DNA from: Nocardia pneumoniae NBRC 100136
GTDB lineage: Bacteria; Actinomycetota; Actinomycetes; Mycobacteriales; Mycobacteriaceae
Assembly: GCF_000308755.1 (NCBI RefSeq)
Contig: NZ_BAGF01000002.1
Coordinates: 124,001-188,000 of the forward strand
Length of the DNA: 64,000 bases
Direction: 5' to 3'
Below are positions 47,252-55,445 of this stretch, piece by piece. Within the stretch, counting starts at the first letter, position 1, and every line of letters starts with the position of its first letter. The position numbers and the translations under genes are program-made. The notes under the pieces are model-generated. The model did no database searches. It saw only the letters and a list, made by a program, of their open reading frames with translations, and was not told the DNA's origin.

Positions 47252-48487
47252 TCAAGCTGAGTGTACGTAGGCAACCAAGGTTTCCCGCATGTCTCCCGCA
47301 ACCGAGGAATCCGGGAAGTGCTCTGCCAGTAGGCTTTCCAACTGGTTGAGACGCTTGCGCACCCACGAGAAGTGAGCGCTGATCGGGTTCTCCAACACAG
47401 GCGATACTGCGGCAATGCTGCCGTCCAAGTCTCCGAGACGTGCGCTCGCGGATGCCAAATAGATCTGAGACAGCATCTCATCACCGGGGGAACGCTGCAC
47501 TTGCCACGCGTCGATTGCTTCCTCAGACGCCTTCACAGATTTCCGGAGCGTCTTCTCATCGTCTGCCCACATGAGCGAGAACCCACGGTAGTAGATCTGT
47601 TTTGCTGGCGTGAATGTGAATAGGCCGGGTATTTCGTCGGGTCCCGCTGCGTCTCGTGCACGCTCTGCCTGGTCGAGCAGTTCCAGCGCACGTGCCGAGT
47701 CGCCGAGGTTCGCGACCGATGCAGCCAAACCACACAAGAGCCGGGGTTCGGCGGTGCCGGTCGAGTGCGTGACGTACTTCAGTCCGTCCGTTGCCGCGTC
47801 TCGTGCGCGTTCGAAATCCTTCACGAACCGGAACGCCAACGCTTGTGTGCCGCGCGCCCATGCCCTCAACTGGTCGTGGTCGGCCCGGTCGCCCAGTTGG
47901 AACGAGGCTTGCGCGTGAACGCGTGCCGTGTCCGCCTGCCCAAGGTCGAGCGTCAGATACGACAGCACTCCACACACGCGGCCAAGCGCTACGTACAACT
48001 CCCGTATCTCGTCTGGCCGGTGCGCGCCCAACTTGATACGTCGCATCAACTCCGCGCGAATGTCCATCGCTCGGCTCAGGGTTCGGTCATATGACTCGAA
48101 CCGGGCGTTGCGGGCTACGTCGATGATGCCGGATTGCATATCGTCCAGCGGCACCGCGTCCGGTTCGGCTAGAAGCGCTTCGGACTCTCGCCGCGCCTGG
48201 TCGAGCATCCGCAACGTGTCATTGCGTCGCGCGTGATCCGCTTGGTCCGCATCCCACGCCGAAACCAAGACGCCACTTGCGTTGAGCGCACGGTCAACGC
48301 GTTCGGCCCATCCGCGATCCTTCGGCCAACGTCGGCCCGCTTCAATGTTCGCGAGCTGGGAGTAGTCGCAGAACGTTGCCCCTGCAAGTTCGCGCAAGCT
48401 GAGTCCGCGTTCGGTCCGTAGCTGCCTGAGCGTGCGGCCGGTCCTGTCTGGTTCCATCCCGCACAATCGTTGCTCCACCGACGACAT
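47252..48487 (-). CDS. Xre-type regulator with TPR domain
   Basis: 411 aa. Helix-turn-helix at about 15-70 (TLRQLRTERGLSLRELAG, DYSQLANIEAGRRWPKDRGW) followed by a long all-helical region (about 95-405) with TPR-like repeats (ARALELLDQAERARDAAG, LASASARLGDLDGSIAAVSP). This is the architecture of Streptomyces/Nocardia BldD-unlike regulators that sense small ligands or peptides via TPRs. It diverges from a small-gene operon in the same island, a layout typical of accessory regulator modules. ATG 48487 is used; ATG 48457 is possible. Confidence 0.82.
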   Translation of the reverse strand: MSSVEQRLCGMEPDRTGRTLRQLRTERGLSLRELAGATFCDYSQLANIEAGRRWPKDRGWAERVDRALNASGVLVSAWDADQADHARRNDTLRMLDQARRESEALLAEPDAVPLDDMQSGIIDVARNARFESYDRTLSRAMDIRAELMRRIKLGAHRPDEIRELYVALGRVCGVLSYLTLDLGQADTARVHAQASFQLGDRADHDQLRAWARGTQALAFRFVKDFERARDAATDGLKYVTHSTGTAEPRLLCGLAASVANLGDSARALELLDQAERARDAAGPDEIPGLFTFTPAKQIYYRGFSLMWADDEKTLRKSVKASEEAIDAWQVQRSPGDEMLSQIYLASASARLGDLDGSIAAVSPVLENPISAHFSWVRKRLNQLESLLAEHFPDSSVAGDMRETLVAYVHSA

Positions 48488-48732
48488 CTCACACCCACCC
48501 GTGTGTCTTCAAATGTGGACCTGTCGCTTTGAAAACAGCTTAGTCCTGCACAGATGCACTCGCTCATGCTGATGTTGAGATTGCGCCCGGTAGGGGAGTG
48601 CGGAACCGCAGACACCGCAAGCCATTCCATCCTCGGGTACCGGTCAGGGGGTCGCCGAGGACCGGGCGCACCCTAAGCCTTCCGATACAAGTAGGGGTCT
48701 TCGTGGGCCACATAGCGTTTGGGGACACCCCC

Positions 48733-49182
48733 GTGTCTCGATGCCACTTCTACCGGCGAGTGTGTGACCTACCTGCGGTGATCGACCCGCCCGAGCTGGG
48801 TCGGATCATCATGCGAACGTCCCATGTGGGGGCGCTGACCATGCCCGCACCGTTAGGGCGTGCTGTCCTGCACCGGATGCGGCACCGCAGAGACGCGTTA
48901 GGGCCGATCGTGGCGCACCCTCGCTCGAACAGATGGACCTACCTTGTGCGGCCCGATGTACCGGACGACACAAAGCTTTTCGCGGAGATGTTCCGGCTCG
49001 ACGTGTCGATTGTTCGGGAGGGCGGCACGGTCGCATTGCCTTCTCCCACGGCTGAGTCCGGTGCTGTCAGGCATTGGATAGAGACACCCCGGGACCGGTT
49101 CCGCCCGTCTGGGATTGTCGTGGTCGGGCACATACGCGCCTGCGGTGGTCCAGGTAGGCGTTGGGCGGTCGCTCATGTCTGA
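48733..49182 (+). CDS. Hypothetical island protein, 149 aa
   Basis: Chosen start GTG 48733 gives [20 protein letters not shown]; upstream in-frame starts to 48598 would add up to 45 residues. The rest reads [60 protein letters not shown] and [14 protein letters not shown], an alpha/beta protein. I believe similar proteins occur beside Xre-TPR regulators in other Nocardia, but I cannot name a family. Resemblance of GGTVALPSP to a Prim-Pol-type motif is weak. It overlaps the next gene by 8 nt, so the two are an operon. Confidence 0.6.
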   Translation: MSRCHFYRRVCDLPAVIDPPELGRIIMRTSHVGALTMPAPLGRAVLHRMRHRRDALGPIVAHPRSNRWTYLVRPDVPDDTKLFAEMFRLDVSIVREGGTVALPSPTAESGAVRHWIETPRDRFRPSGIVVVGHIRACGGPGRRWAVAHV

Positions 49183-49405
49183 CTGCACGGTTCCGCTGTC
49201 TCAGTGTCGATGGTGGGCGACGGCGGACGGGAAACCGAACGGGCAGCGTGGTTTCGTGACGCACGTCCGCTGCCCGGACAGCCGACATTGCCTGCGCCTG
49301 GTCCCGCTGGTCGACGGCAGGATCGGGGAGCACGACCGCAACGTCGGCGGTGTCTGCCCGTGGATCGGGGTCCGGGTGGTTGATGACCGGAGGGAAGCGC
49401 GATGA
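49175..49405 (+). CDS. Small Cys/His-rich protein, 76 aa
   Basis: [14 protein letters not shown]..., with Cys4, Cys11, Cys33, Cys39, Cys61 and His30, His38. The pairs could bind zinc, but spacing matches no family I know. It overlaps the preceding gene by 8 nt and the next start by 4 nt (ATGA), so it is embedded in the island operon. Confidence 0.6.
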   Translation: MSDCTVPLSQCRWWATADGKPNGQRGFVTHVRCPDSRHCLRLVPLVDGRIGEHDRNVGGVCPWIGVRVVDDRREAR

Positions 49406-49684
49406 CTTCTCCGCTGCCGCACGATCCGGATGTGCATCTGTCGGTGTTCCTGCACGGCGCCCGGTTCGACTTCGCTGACTGCCGCCCTGGTGTTCGTTCA
49501 AGAGCATCGGGAACGGCACTACGTCGACGCCGTGAACGTGCTCCCTGATAGTGCTGAGGGCTGGCCAGAGTGCCGTGTGAACGGCTGTATGTCGAGCGAT
49601 GATGGTTCCTTGCCCGGTGACCGTGCACGCGCGACACTGACCTGTTCGGACCATGACGAGAAGCGAGGTAGACGTGGGGAATGA
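49402..49684 (+). pseudogene. Small gene with apparent frameshift
   Basis: ATG 49402 overlaps the previous stop (ATGA). Frame 1 reads [20 protein letters not shown] to about FDFAD and then decays to Arg-rich nonsense with a stop at 49548. A different frame from about 49480 looks coding (FVQEHRERHYVDAVNVLPDS, GWPECRVNGCMSSDDG, LTCSDHDEKRGRRGE) and stops at 49684. Together they would make a protein of about 94 aa with Cys/His pairs. This is either a broken gene, a sequencing error, or programmed frameshifting near 49470-49485. Confidence 0.4.
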
Positions 49685-50213
49685 CGAGCAGTTGACCATG
49701 GATCTCGGCGTACCCGTCGAGCAGACCGAATGGGGGAAATGGGTCGACCCGGACCGCCGCAAGGCACAGGCCCGGAAGTTCATGGACTATGCAGGCATAC
49801 GTGATATTCCTGCGGAACCATGGCCGGAAGACTCGGCGGAGGTGAAACGGCTCAACCCAATTGTCGCGGACCTGTTCCCGGATATGGCTACCGCGATGGC
49901 TCCCGAGAACGCCGACATGGCCGACGCATTCATTTGCTTCATCGGCGAATGCTTCATCAAGTTCGCGGGCGCTGAATGGGTCGACTTCGAATGGTTTGGC
50001 CGTGAGAATTCTTTCTACGACCACGTGAACCCGGCTTTGCTTTGCGACACAGAGGACGAAGACGAATTCACGGTATGGGGGTTGATGGATGACATGATCG
50101 GTTATCATCCCGAAGGATACGACGGCATGTTTTCGTATGTAGCGGCAGCACTGCGCGAGTACGCTGCCGACCACGAGGAGAAACGCCGCGAGCAGGCCCC
50201 GCCCGTCACGTAA
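49674..50213 (+). CDS. Acidic hypothetical protein, possible immunity/antitoxin partner
   Basis: 179 aa from GTG 49674 (GAGG six nt upstream); ATG 49653 and 49698 are alternatives. Very acidic and Trp/Phe-rich: WGKWVDPDRRKAQARKFMDY, ICFIGECFIKFAGAEWVDFE, CDTEDEDEFTVWGLMDDMIG. A single soluble alpha-helical/beta domain with an acidic surface resembles immunity proteins that neutralise basic nucleases. It is followed after 60 bp by a putative nuclease gene. I do not recognise a family; its role is inferred from charge and context. Confidence 0.65.
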   Translation: MGNDEQLTMDLGVPVEQTEWGKWVDPDRRKAQARKFMDYAGIRDIPAEPWPEDSAEVKRLNPIVADLFPDMATAMAPENADMADAFICFIGECFIKFAGAEWVDFEWFGRENSFYDHVNPALLCDTEDEDEFTVWGLMDDMIGYHPEGYDGMFSYVAAALREYAADHEEKRREQAPPVT

Positions 50214-50273
50214 CGATTCACCATCCGATACCCATCACCTTGATGTTCCACGCACCGGGGGGTGTGTCAAGTT

Positions 50274-51347
50274 ATGCCGGATGGATACGACAGAGACCGC
50301 CACAACTACGACAACAATACGCGTGGCAGGATATTCGAGAACGGTGCATACCGGTATTTCCGCGACCGCGAGAATGGCTATGTCCAAGGCTCACGAAAAT
50401 TCACCACCGTAAAAGGTCGAATCCAATTCGACAAATTGAAAGACGACCGGGGCAAAATCTTCAGTATCGAGGAAAAATCAGGGAAGATCGAGGGGCCAAA
50501 AGATCAAAAGCAACTGGAAGCGTTGCGAGTTCTACTCGATAAGAATCCGAATCACCAGCATGTGTTGCGATCTGTCGAGGGCGAGCCGATATCGAAACCA
50601 GCGCAGGAGCTTATCGCCGGACTGATCCGAGACTTCCCGAACCAGTTCACCCACCAGATCATCCCCCGACACGTTGCCCGCGAGATTTGGGCGATCGGAC
50701 TGCAAAGAGAAGCGGGTCAACAGCAAGAATTGCCCGGTGTCGGGGAGAAGGCGCGGCAGGAAAAGGCTCAGGAGCTACAGAAGCGGCGGGATGAAATCGC
50801 GTTGTTGGCGCGAGCGCGTGCGCGAGCCGAAAAATTCTGGAAGATGCTGCGGTTCCGGGAAGGTGCCACGCGTGGCAAGGCGGATGCACCCCAGAAGATC
50901 GAACGTGATCGGCAAGCGCGAGAAGAAGCTGAGCGAGCCAGACAAGCACGCGGAACCGATGAGCGTGCACGGGTTGAACGGGCGGCTGCCGAACGGGTGG
51001 CGCTGGAATTCCCGGTGCCCGATCAGTTTCAGGAACGGGAACCCGCCGACACAGGGGAACAGGCGGCCCGAGAGGCTGCCGACGCTGCCAGCCTGGAGCG
51101 CGCAGCAGCCGACGTCCGCGCGGCGGAGGAGAAAGCGCGCGAGGCAGCGGAGAAGGAACGCGCCGAAGAACTTGCACGACTTCAAGCCCGGGGAATGCCC
51201 CCGGAGGTCGTGAAGCTTCTCGGTCTAGGGCAGGCGCAACCCCCGTCAGCGGCGGTGCGGGAGCCACCTGGTAGCGCGCCGGGCGTTGTGCGGGGCGGCA
51301 CCGGGCATGGACTGGACCGCTCACGGGGAGTTGCTCGCGACCGATAG
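50274..51347 (+). CDS. Putative PD-(D/E)xK nuclease with long charged coiled-coil tail
   Basis: 357 aa from ATG 50274 (GTG 50262 possible). The N-terminal 130 residues look like a restriction-endonuclease fold: RGRIFENGAYRYF (Glu22), then FDKLKDDRGKIFSIEEKSGK with Asp53, Glu66-x-Lys68 and Gln80 in QKQLEAL, the order and spacing of REase-fold toxins (D, ExK, Q). The remaining part (about 150-320) is Ala/Arg/Glu-rich, predicted coiled coil (RARARAEKFWKMLRF, ERARQARGTDERARVERAAA), ending with a Pro/Gly-rich tail. No signal peptide. Its position right after an acidic protein suggests a toxin/immunity or defence pair. Catalysis is inferred only. Confidence 0.6.
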   Translation: MPDGYDRDRHNYDNNTRGRIFENGAYRYFRDRENGYVQGSRKFTTVKGRIQFDKLKDDRGKIFSIEEKSGKIEGPKDQKQLEALRVLLDKNPNHQHVLRSVEGEPISKPAQELIAGLIRDFPNQFTHQIIPRHVAREIWAIGLQREAGQQQELPGVGEKARQEKAQELQKRRDEIALLARARARAEKFWKMLRFREGATRGKADAPQKIERDRQAREEAERARQARGTDERARVERAAAERVALEFPVPDQFQEREPADTGEQAAREAADAASLERAAADVRAAEEKAREAAEKERAEELARLQARGMPPEVVKLLGLGQAQPPSAAVREPPGSAPGVVRGGTGHGLDRSRGVARDR

Positions 51348-51518
51348 CCGACTCCCGTCGCTGCTCACAGCCCCGGCGTTGCCCGCCCGGTTAGTTCGGG
51401 CATGGATGCAATCGTTCAGTGGATCCGGACGGATGCGATGGGAAGTAACCGGTACGCGGCTTCTTCGAGTTCCACTGGTGCGAGCAATATTGGGCACTGA
51501 TGGAAGTTCCATTCTCCC

Positions 51519-51572
51519 CGGGCGCACAAAAGTAGAAGGCTTCGCTCATTGCGGGGGCCTTCGTATGCGACT
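51519..51572 (+). repeat. Island right boundary: degenerate tRNA-Arg 3' end copy (attR-like)
   Basis: CGGGCGCACAAAAG, AGAAGGC, TTCGCTCATTGCGG and GCCTTCGTATG follow in the same order as at the real tRNA-Arg. Upstream, AGTTCCATTCTCCC resembles a decayed T-arm. The region 51348-51518 before it holds no gene. Confidence 0.7.
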
Positions 51573-51623
51573 GACTGGGTGTCGGCCCAGCGGTGCCCCA
51601 GCGGTTCATGGTCCATCCGACGG

Positions 51624-52883
51624 CTACCCAGTGATGTGCAACGGAGGCGACTCCGGGAAGACGACCGGCAGCTCGGTCATGGCCCGGTGGAACGGCCCGG
51701 GTCGCCAGACGAGTTGCTCGGGTGGCACGGCCAAGCGCATTTCGGGGAGGGCGTCGAGGAGTTGGTCGATGGCGTCTTGGACGATCAGGTAGGCCACGGA
51801 CTTGGCTGGGCAGGCGTGGGGGCCGGTGCTCCAGGCCAGGTGGGAGCGGTTGCCGGTGCGGTCGCCGCCGCGGATCTCGGGGTCGTTGTTGCATCCGGCC
51901 AGGCTGATCAGCACCGGCTGGTGGGCGGGCAGCCAGGTGTTGTCGATCAGGATCGGCTGTCGTGGGTAGGTTGCGCAGAAGTTGGCCAGCGGTGGGTCGT
52001 TGAACAGCACCTCGTCGAGGGCGTCACGTGTCGACAGGCTTCCGCCGAGTACCTCGCCGCCGAATCGGGCGTCGGTCAGCATCAGCAACAGGGTGTTGCT
52101 GATCAGGTTCTGCTGCGGTTCGATTCCCGCACCGTAGAAGCTGATCAGCTGGGAAAGCATCTCCGTGTCATCGAGGTTGGCCGGGTGATGCGCGAGCCGG
52201 GAGGTGACGTCGTCCGCGGGTTCCGCGCGCCGCAGCTGGATCAACTCCGTCAGCGCCTCGCTGAGCATCCGCATGCCGCGGGCGGCCTCGACGGTATCGA
52301 AGAGGGCGGCCATGCCGGTGGCGACCCGCTGGCCCAGTTCGGCGGAGCAGCCGACCATCTGGTTGAGCGTCTCGAAGACGAGCGGAAACGCGTACTGCGA
52401 CACCAAGTCGGCCGCACCGTCCTGGCAGAAGCCGTTGATCAGCGGGATCGCGATCTTCTCGACCGTCGAATGCAGGGCGTGCAGGTCGATCCCGTCGATG
52501 GCCGCGATGTAGGTCTCCCGATAGCGAGCATGCGCTTCACCGGTGTTGCGCAACGCGTTCGGATGCCACTCCAGCATCGGCTTGATGGGCGAGTCGTCGG
52601 GAATGCTCTTCTGCCAGGTGCGCGGATCGGCCGGAAAATGGTCCGGGTCGTTGAGGATCCGCAACGCGGTGCGGTACCCGATCACCAAGGTGGCGGGCAC
52701 ATTCGGCGCCAACTCCATCGGAACCAGCGACCCGTGCTGCTGGCGCATCTGACGGTAGCCGCTGTGCGGATCAGCGGCGAATTTTCGGCTACGCAGACAG
52801 ACTTGCGGGGTATCGGTGCTGATGGGCGAGCCCTGGACGGGGCAGGTACGGGGAGCGGACGTTGGGGACTGCGCTGTGGTCAT
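51624..52883 (-). CDS. Cytochrome P450 with atypical ExxR and I-helix motifs
   Basis: 419 aa. Heme-binding segment LAWSTGPHACPAKS with Cys358; PERF-like region before it. The I-helix reads YGAGIEPQQN (251-259) without the usual acid-Thr pair, and the K-helix position where E-x-x-R is expected reads E291-V-L-F294, without Arg. Such motif loss is known in some actinobacterial P450s (CYP156/157-like). ATG 52883 with AGGAG 8 nt upstream. It has no adjacent ferredoxin or biosynthetic partner and lies immediately outside the island boundary, so its substrate is unknown. Confidence 0.85.
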   Translation of the reverse strand: MTTAQSPTSAPRTCPVQGSPISTDTPQVCLRSRKFAADPHSGYRQMRQQHGSLVPMELAPNVPATLVIGYRTALRILNDPDHFPADPRTWQKSIPDDSPIKPMLEWHPNALRNTGEAHARYRETYIAAIDGIDLHALHSTVEKIAIPLINGFCQDGAADLVSQYAFPLVFETLNQMVGCSAELGQRVATGMAALFDTVEAARGMRMLSEALTELIQLRRAEPADDVTSRLAHHPANLDDTEMLSQLISFYGAGIEPQQNLISNTLLLMLTDARFGGEVLGGSLSTRDALDEVLFNDPPLANFCATYPRQPILIDNTWLPAHQPVLISLAGCNNDPEIRGGDRTGNRSHLAWSTGPHACPAKSVAYLIVQDAIDQLLDALPEMRLAVPPEQLVWRPGPFHRAMTELPVVFPESPPLHITG

Positions 52884-53105
52884 AGGCGTGACTCCTGGTT
52901 GGCCGCTGTTGCGCACATCACGCTAGATGGCCGAGCCGGTCGAACCTACCGTCGGAAACGACATATTCGGTACTGAAAGCGACACGGATGCTGCCCCTGG
53001 CTCGCCCGCGCCGTCGACATGCATATCCGCCCGCGTCAACGCCCGATCGAGAGGAACCCCGATCCGCTAACGCTGAGAGTTATGTCGTTGCTCCGGACGC
53101 AGTGC

Positions 53106-53831
53106 TTACTTCCACGCGGGGAGGGTGGGGAGCTTGCCGGTCAGGTCCGAACCTGTGCTGCGGCCGAGGAGCCAGGCGGCAAGGGAGGATGCGGGGCCGG
53201 TGATGGTGTTGGTGGCGGGGGAGGGGCCGATGGTGGCGGTGAAGTCGGAGTCGGTGGCGTGCAGGGCGAAGGGTTCGAGAGGGTTGTCGGCGGTGAGGCG
53301 GGTCAAGTCGCTGGTGGCTTGGGGCAGGATTCGGGCGACGAAGGAGGCGGGCCAGTTGGCGGGTCGGTAGCCCGCGTTCAGGTCGACGTGGTGGATTTCC
53401 ACCTCCTGCAACCGCATCCACGGGATCTCGGTCGCGGGAATCGGGCGGCCTTGGCGGGTGCGAACCTGTGCCTGCCAGGCGGTGTCGGTCAGTGAGCGCG
53501 CGAGACCGAGCCAGCGGGTCGCGGCGGCTTCGTTGTCGGCCAGCTGCTCGGCGAGCGGACGAGGCGCTCCCGCCTCGATATCGCTGTCGCGCAGAAAAGC
53601 GCTGGCGTACTGCGGGATTTCGACGCCCGTGTGGGCCCACAGCAGCAGGTTGACCAGGCTGTCGGCATTGCGGGCCAGGTGGGCGAGAACGTGGCCGCGG
53701 GTCCACCCTGGCAGCAGGGACGGCCCGGTGACCGCGCTGTCGTCGAGTCCGCGGATGGTGTCCAGAAGTCGTGCGGTCGCCTCGGCGACGGTATCGAGCT
53801 GCACGGGGGTCTGCGAAGCGGCGGCGGTCAC
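53106..53831 (-). CDS. Maleylpyruvate isomerase-like mycothiol-dependent enzyme (DinB-like)
   Basis: 241 aa from GTG 53831 (AAGG site). LLPGWTRGHVLAHLARNADS (about 42-61) carries two His of the metal site, and MRLQEVEIHHVDLNAGY gives another pair. The C-terminal domain ends LPTLPAWK. It fits the mycothiol-dependent maleylpyruvate isomerase family: four-helix DinB-like domain plus SCP2-like domain. Many homologues have unknown substrates. It is bordered upstream by the hairpin repeat copy 2. Confidence 0.85.
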   Translation of the reverse strand: MTAAASQTPVQLDTVAEATARLLDTIRGLDDSAVTGPSLLPGWTRGHVLAHLARNADSLVNLLLWAHTGVEIPQYASAFLRDSDIEAGAPRPLAEQLADNEAAATRWLGLARSLTDTAWQAQVRTRQGRPIPATEIPWMRLQEVEIHHVDLNAGYRPANWPASFVARILPQATSDLTRLTADNPLEPFALHATDSDFTATIGPSPATNTITGPASSLAAWLLGRSTGSDLTGKLPTLPAWK

Positions 53832-53902
53832 GTTCCCGACCTTAGCGACAGCACACCCCGCCCGCCGCGTACGACGGGCTGTACCCAGCCGCTGCCTATC
53901 CA

Positions 53903-53959
53903 CGAGTGGCACATGGTTACGGCAAAACGCGAGTAGACCCCTCCACCATGTACCACTCG
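53903..53959. repeat. Dispersed 57-nt hairpin repeat, copy 2
   Basis: Arms CGAGTGGCACATGG (53903-53916) and CCATGTACCACTCG (53946-53959) pair with one mismatch around a 29-nt loop, the same arm and loop lengths as copy 1 at 1787-1843. About 19 of 29 loop positions also match. It lies between two minus-strand genes. Confidence 0.8.
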
Positions 53960-54082
53960 CCGCGAGCGGGAGAGCCGGTGGCCACTGGTCTCCGGTCGTG
54001 TGTTCCGGTCGAGCACGACGATCGCGTCGGATTGGGGTTACGCACTGTCGGAGAAGACGGGATGTGCGGCCGACCCCTCGCC

Positions 54083-54475
54083 CTACTCGGCGACGATCGC
54101 GTCGGCCTCGATCTCCACCAGCAGCGCCGGGGTGATCAGTGCCTTGACCTCGTACATGGCCGTCGCGGGCCGGATGTCGCCGAACACTTCGGCGTGCGCC
54201 TCGGCGACCTCGGGCCAGCGCGTGATGTCGGTGACGAAGATGCGGGTGCGCACGACGTCGGCCAGGCTCGCGCCCGCCTCCGTCAACGCGGAACCGATTC
54301 GGCGCAGGGTTTCCCTGGTCTGCTCGCGGATGTCGTCGCCGCCGAAGGCGGTGCCGCCGGGGCCAGAGGCAGTGGTACCGCTGACCGCGATGACATTGCC
54401 GACCCGGACCGCCCGCGAGTAGCCGACGATGGCTTCGAACTCCGAGCCCGAGGAGATGTTCACGCGATCAGTCAT
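54083..54475 (-). CDS. RidA-family protein
   Basis: 130 aa from ATG 54475 (MTDRVNISSG); ATG 54487 is possible. EAIVGYSRAVRVGNVIAVSG, IREQTRETLRRIGSALTEAG, DVVRTRIFVTDITRWPEVAE and the terminal VEIEADAIV are the YjgF/RidA signature. The Arg in VVRTRIFVTD is the conserved residue needed for enamine/imine deamination. It probably removes reactive 2-aminoacrylate-type intermediates or acts in a related deaminase role. No operon partner indicates a specific pathway. Confidence 0.88.
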   Translation of the reverse strand: MTDRVNISSGSEFEAIVGYSRAVRVGNVIAVSGTTASGPGGTAFGGDDIREQTRETLRRIGSALTEAGASLADVVRTRIFVTDITRWPEVAEAHAEVFGDIRPATAMYEVKALITPALLVEIEADAIVAE

Positions 54476-54514
54476 GTCCGACAGCATCGCACGGGCCGCC
54501 GCCGGGGCCGCAAG

Positions 54515-55213
54515 TCAGCTCGGCTCGGTCCACTCTCTGGCCTCCACGATCACCGCGGCGGCCAGCGCCAGCAACCACAGCGACATCGCGCCGACCTGGA
54601 TGCGCTGGGCGATTCCGAGGGCGTAGTTCCCGGGCAAATTGTCGGCGACCAGCATCCACACCGTCGCCGTCGCACCGATCACCAGCGCGGCCAGTCCGAA
54701 CTCGCGCAGTATCCGCCAGCGCCGATAACGGAACGCGGCGAGGCTGAACGCGAATGCCGCGACCGCGATCGAGGTGACCGCCAGCGTGCTCGTCAGCGCG
54801 TGCGGCTGATGCAGCTGCGGGAACAGTTCGCTCGGCCTGCCGCACCCGGCCTCGCCAGGGGTGCAGTCACGCAGCGGCAGCAGTACGTCGGCGATGGTCG
54901 ACGCGCCGAAGCAGAACAGCGCCACCCAGCCGATCGTGGTGAGCCTGCGGCGCGGGAACAGCAGCAGCCCCGCGATCGCCGCGGGCATCAGCGCCGCTCC
55001 GGTGATCATGTCGGCGGTCGCGAACACCAGCCGGTACGGCCTGCCCTCCGCGTCCAGTTCGCTGAGGAAGGAATTGACCGGGTCGAGCTCGATCCGCAAT
55101 ACGAACTGCAGCAGCCAGGACGAATAGCAGAGTCCCGCGAGCGCGATCGCCAGCGCGATAACCATCGACACCGGTCGCACGCGCTGGTCGGCGGTCTTCG
55201 GGCGACGCGTCAC
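54515..55213 (-). CDS. DUF998 membrane protein
   Basis: 232 aa from GTG 55213. Six TM helices: ALAIALAGLCYSSWLLQFVL, FATADMITGAALMPAAIAGL, LTTIGWVALFCFGASTIADV, then later segments after the loop LRDCTPGEAGCGRPSELFPQ. DUF998 is a membrane family of unknown role; related proteins are seen in several actinobacteria. It lies 39 bp upstream of ridA on the same strand. Starts a codon or two earlier are possible. Confidence 0.75.
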   Translation of the reverse strand: MTRRPKTADQRVRPVSMVIALAIALAGLCYSSWLLQFVLRIELDPVNSFLSELDAEGRPYRLVFATADMITGAALMPAAIAGLLLFPRRRLTTIGWVALFCFGASTIADVLLPLRDCTPGEAGCGRPSELFPQLHQPHALTSTLAVTSIAVAAFAFSLAAFRYRRWRILREFGLAALVIGATATVWMLVADNLPGNYALGIAQRIQVGAMSLWLLALAAAVIVEAREWTEPS

Positions 55214-55331
55214 CACATCATTGTGCTGCCTGCCACCGCGACGCAGGCACGGGCCATTGCCACCGCGCACACAGTCTCTTGTCAGGTTCGCCGGGCACGC
55301 TGGAACCCACGTGCCATTCGAGGAGGTTCTC

Positions 55332-55445
55332 ATGCTCGGCTTCGCGACTGCCGCCGCAGGAATCGCGGTCATGACGGTAATGGTGGTGTCCGGCTACCTG
55401 GCCGCCCACGCTCCACGGTCACTCGTGCGGGTGCGGCGCCGCTGA
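55332..55445 (+). CDS. Small single-TM protein, 37 aa
   Basis: MLGFATAAAGIAVMTVMVVS spans a TM helix, followed by a basic tail ending VRVRRR. A textbook AGGAGG lies 6 nt before ATG 55332, strong evidence of translation despite the small size. It diverges from the DUF998 gene and its last 27 nt overlap the convergent vsr end. Function unknown; it could be a membrane-inserted regulator of a neighbour. Confidence 0.6.
   Translation: MLGFATAAAGIAVMTVMVVSGYLAAHAPRSLVRVRRR

Larger units (their letters stand above)
46741..51575. mobile_element. Small genomic island at tRNA-Arg(ACG)
   Basis: A roughly 4.8 kb segment is bounded by the real tRNA-Arg 3' end and an imperfect second copy of it. Inside are an Xre-TPR regulator, a run of small genes without housekeeping homology, and a putative nuclease. 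Codon use and base composition (notably 49650-50750) are more AT-rich than in flanking genes. No integrase or transposase is visible, so the element is either decayed, non-autonomous, or a defence-type cargo swap at a tRNA hotspot. Confidence 0.65.

Noticed and set aside
47071..47484. Minus-strand frame overlapping the end of the Xre-TPR gene
   Set aside because: Different frame of a convincing gene, with no supporting start or domain.
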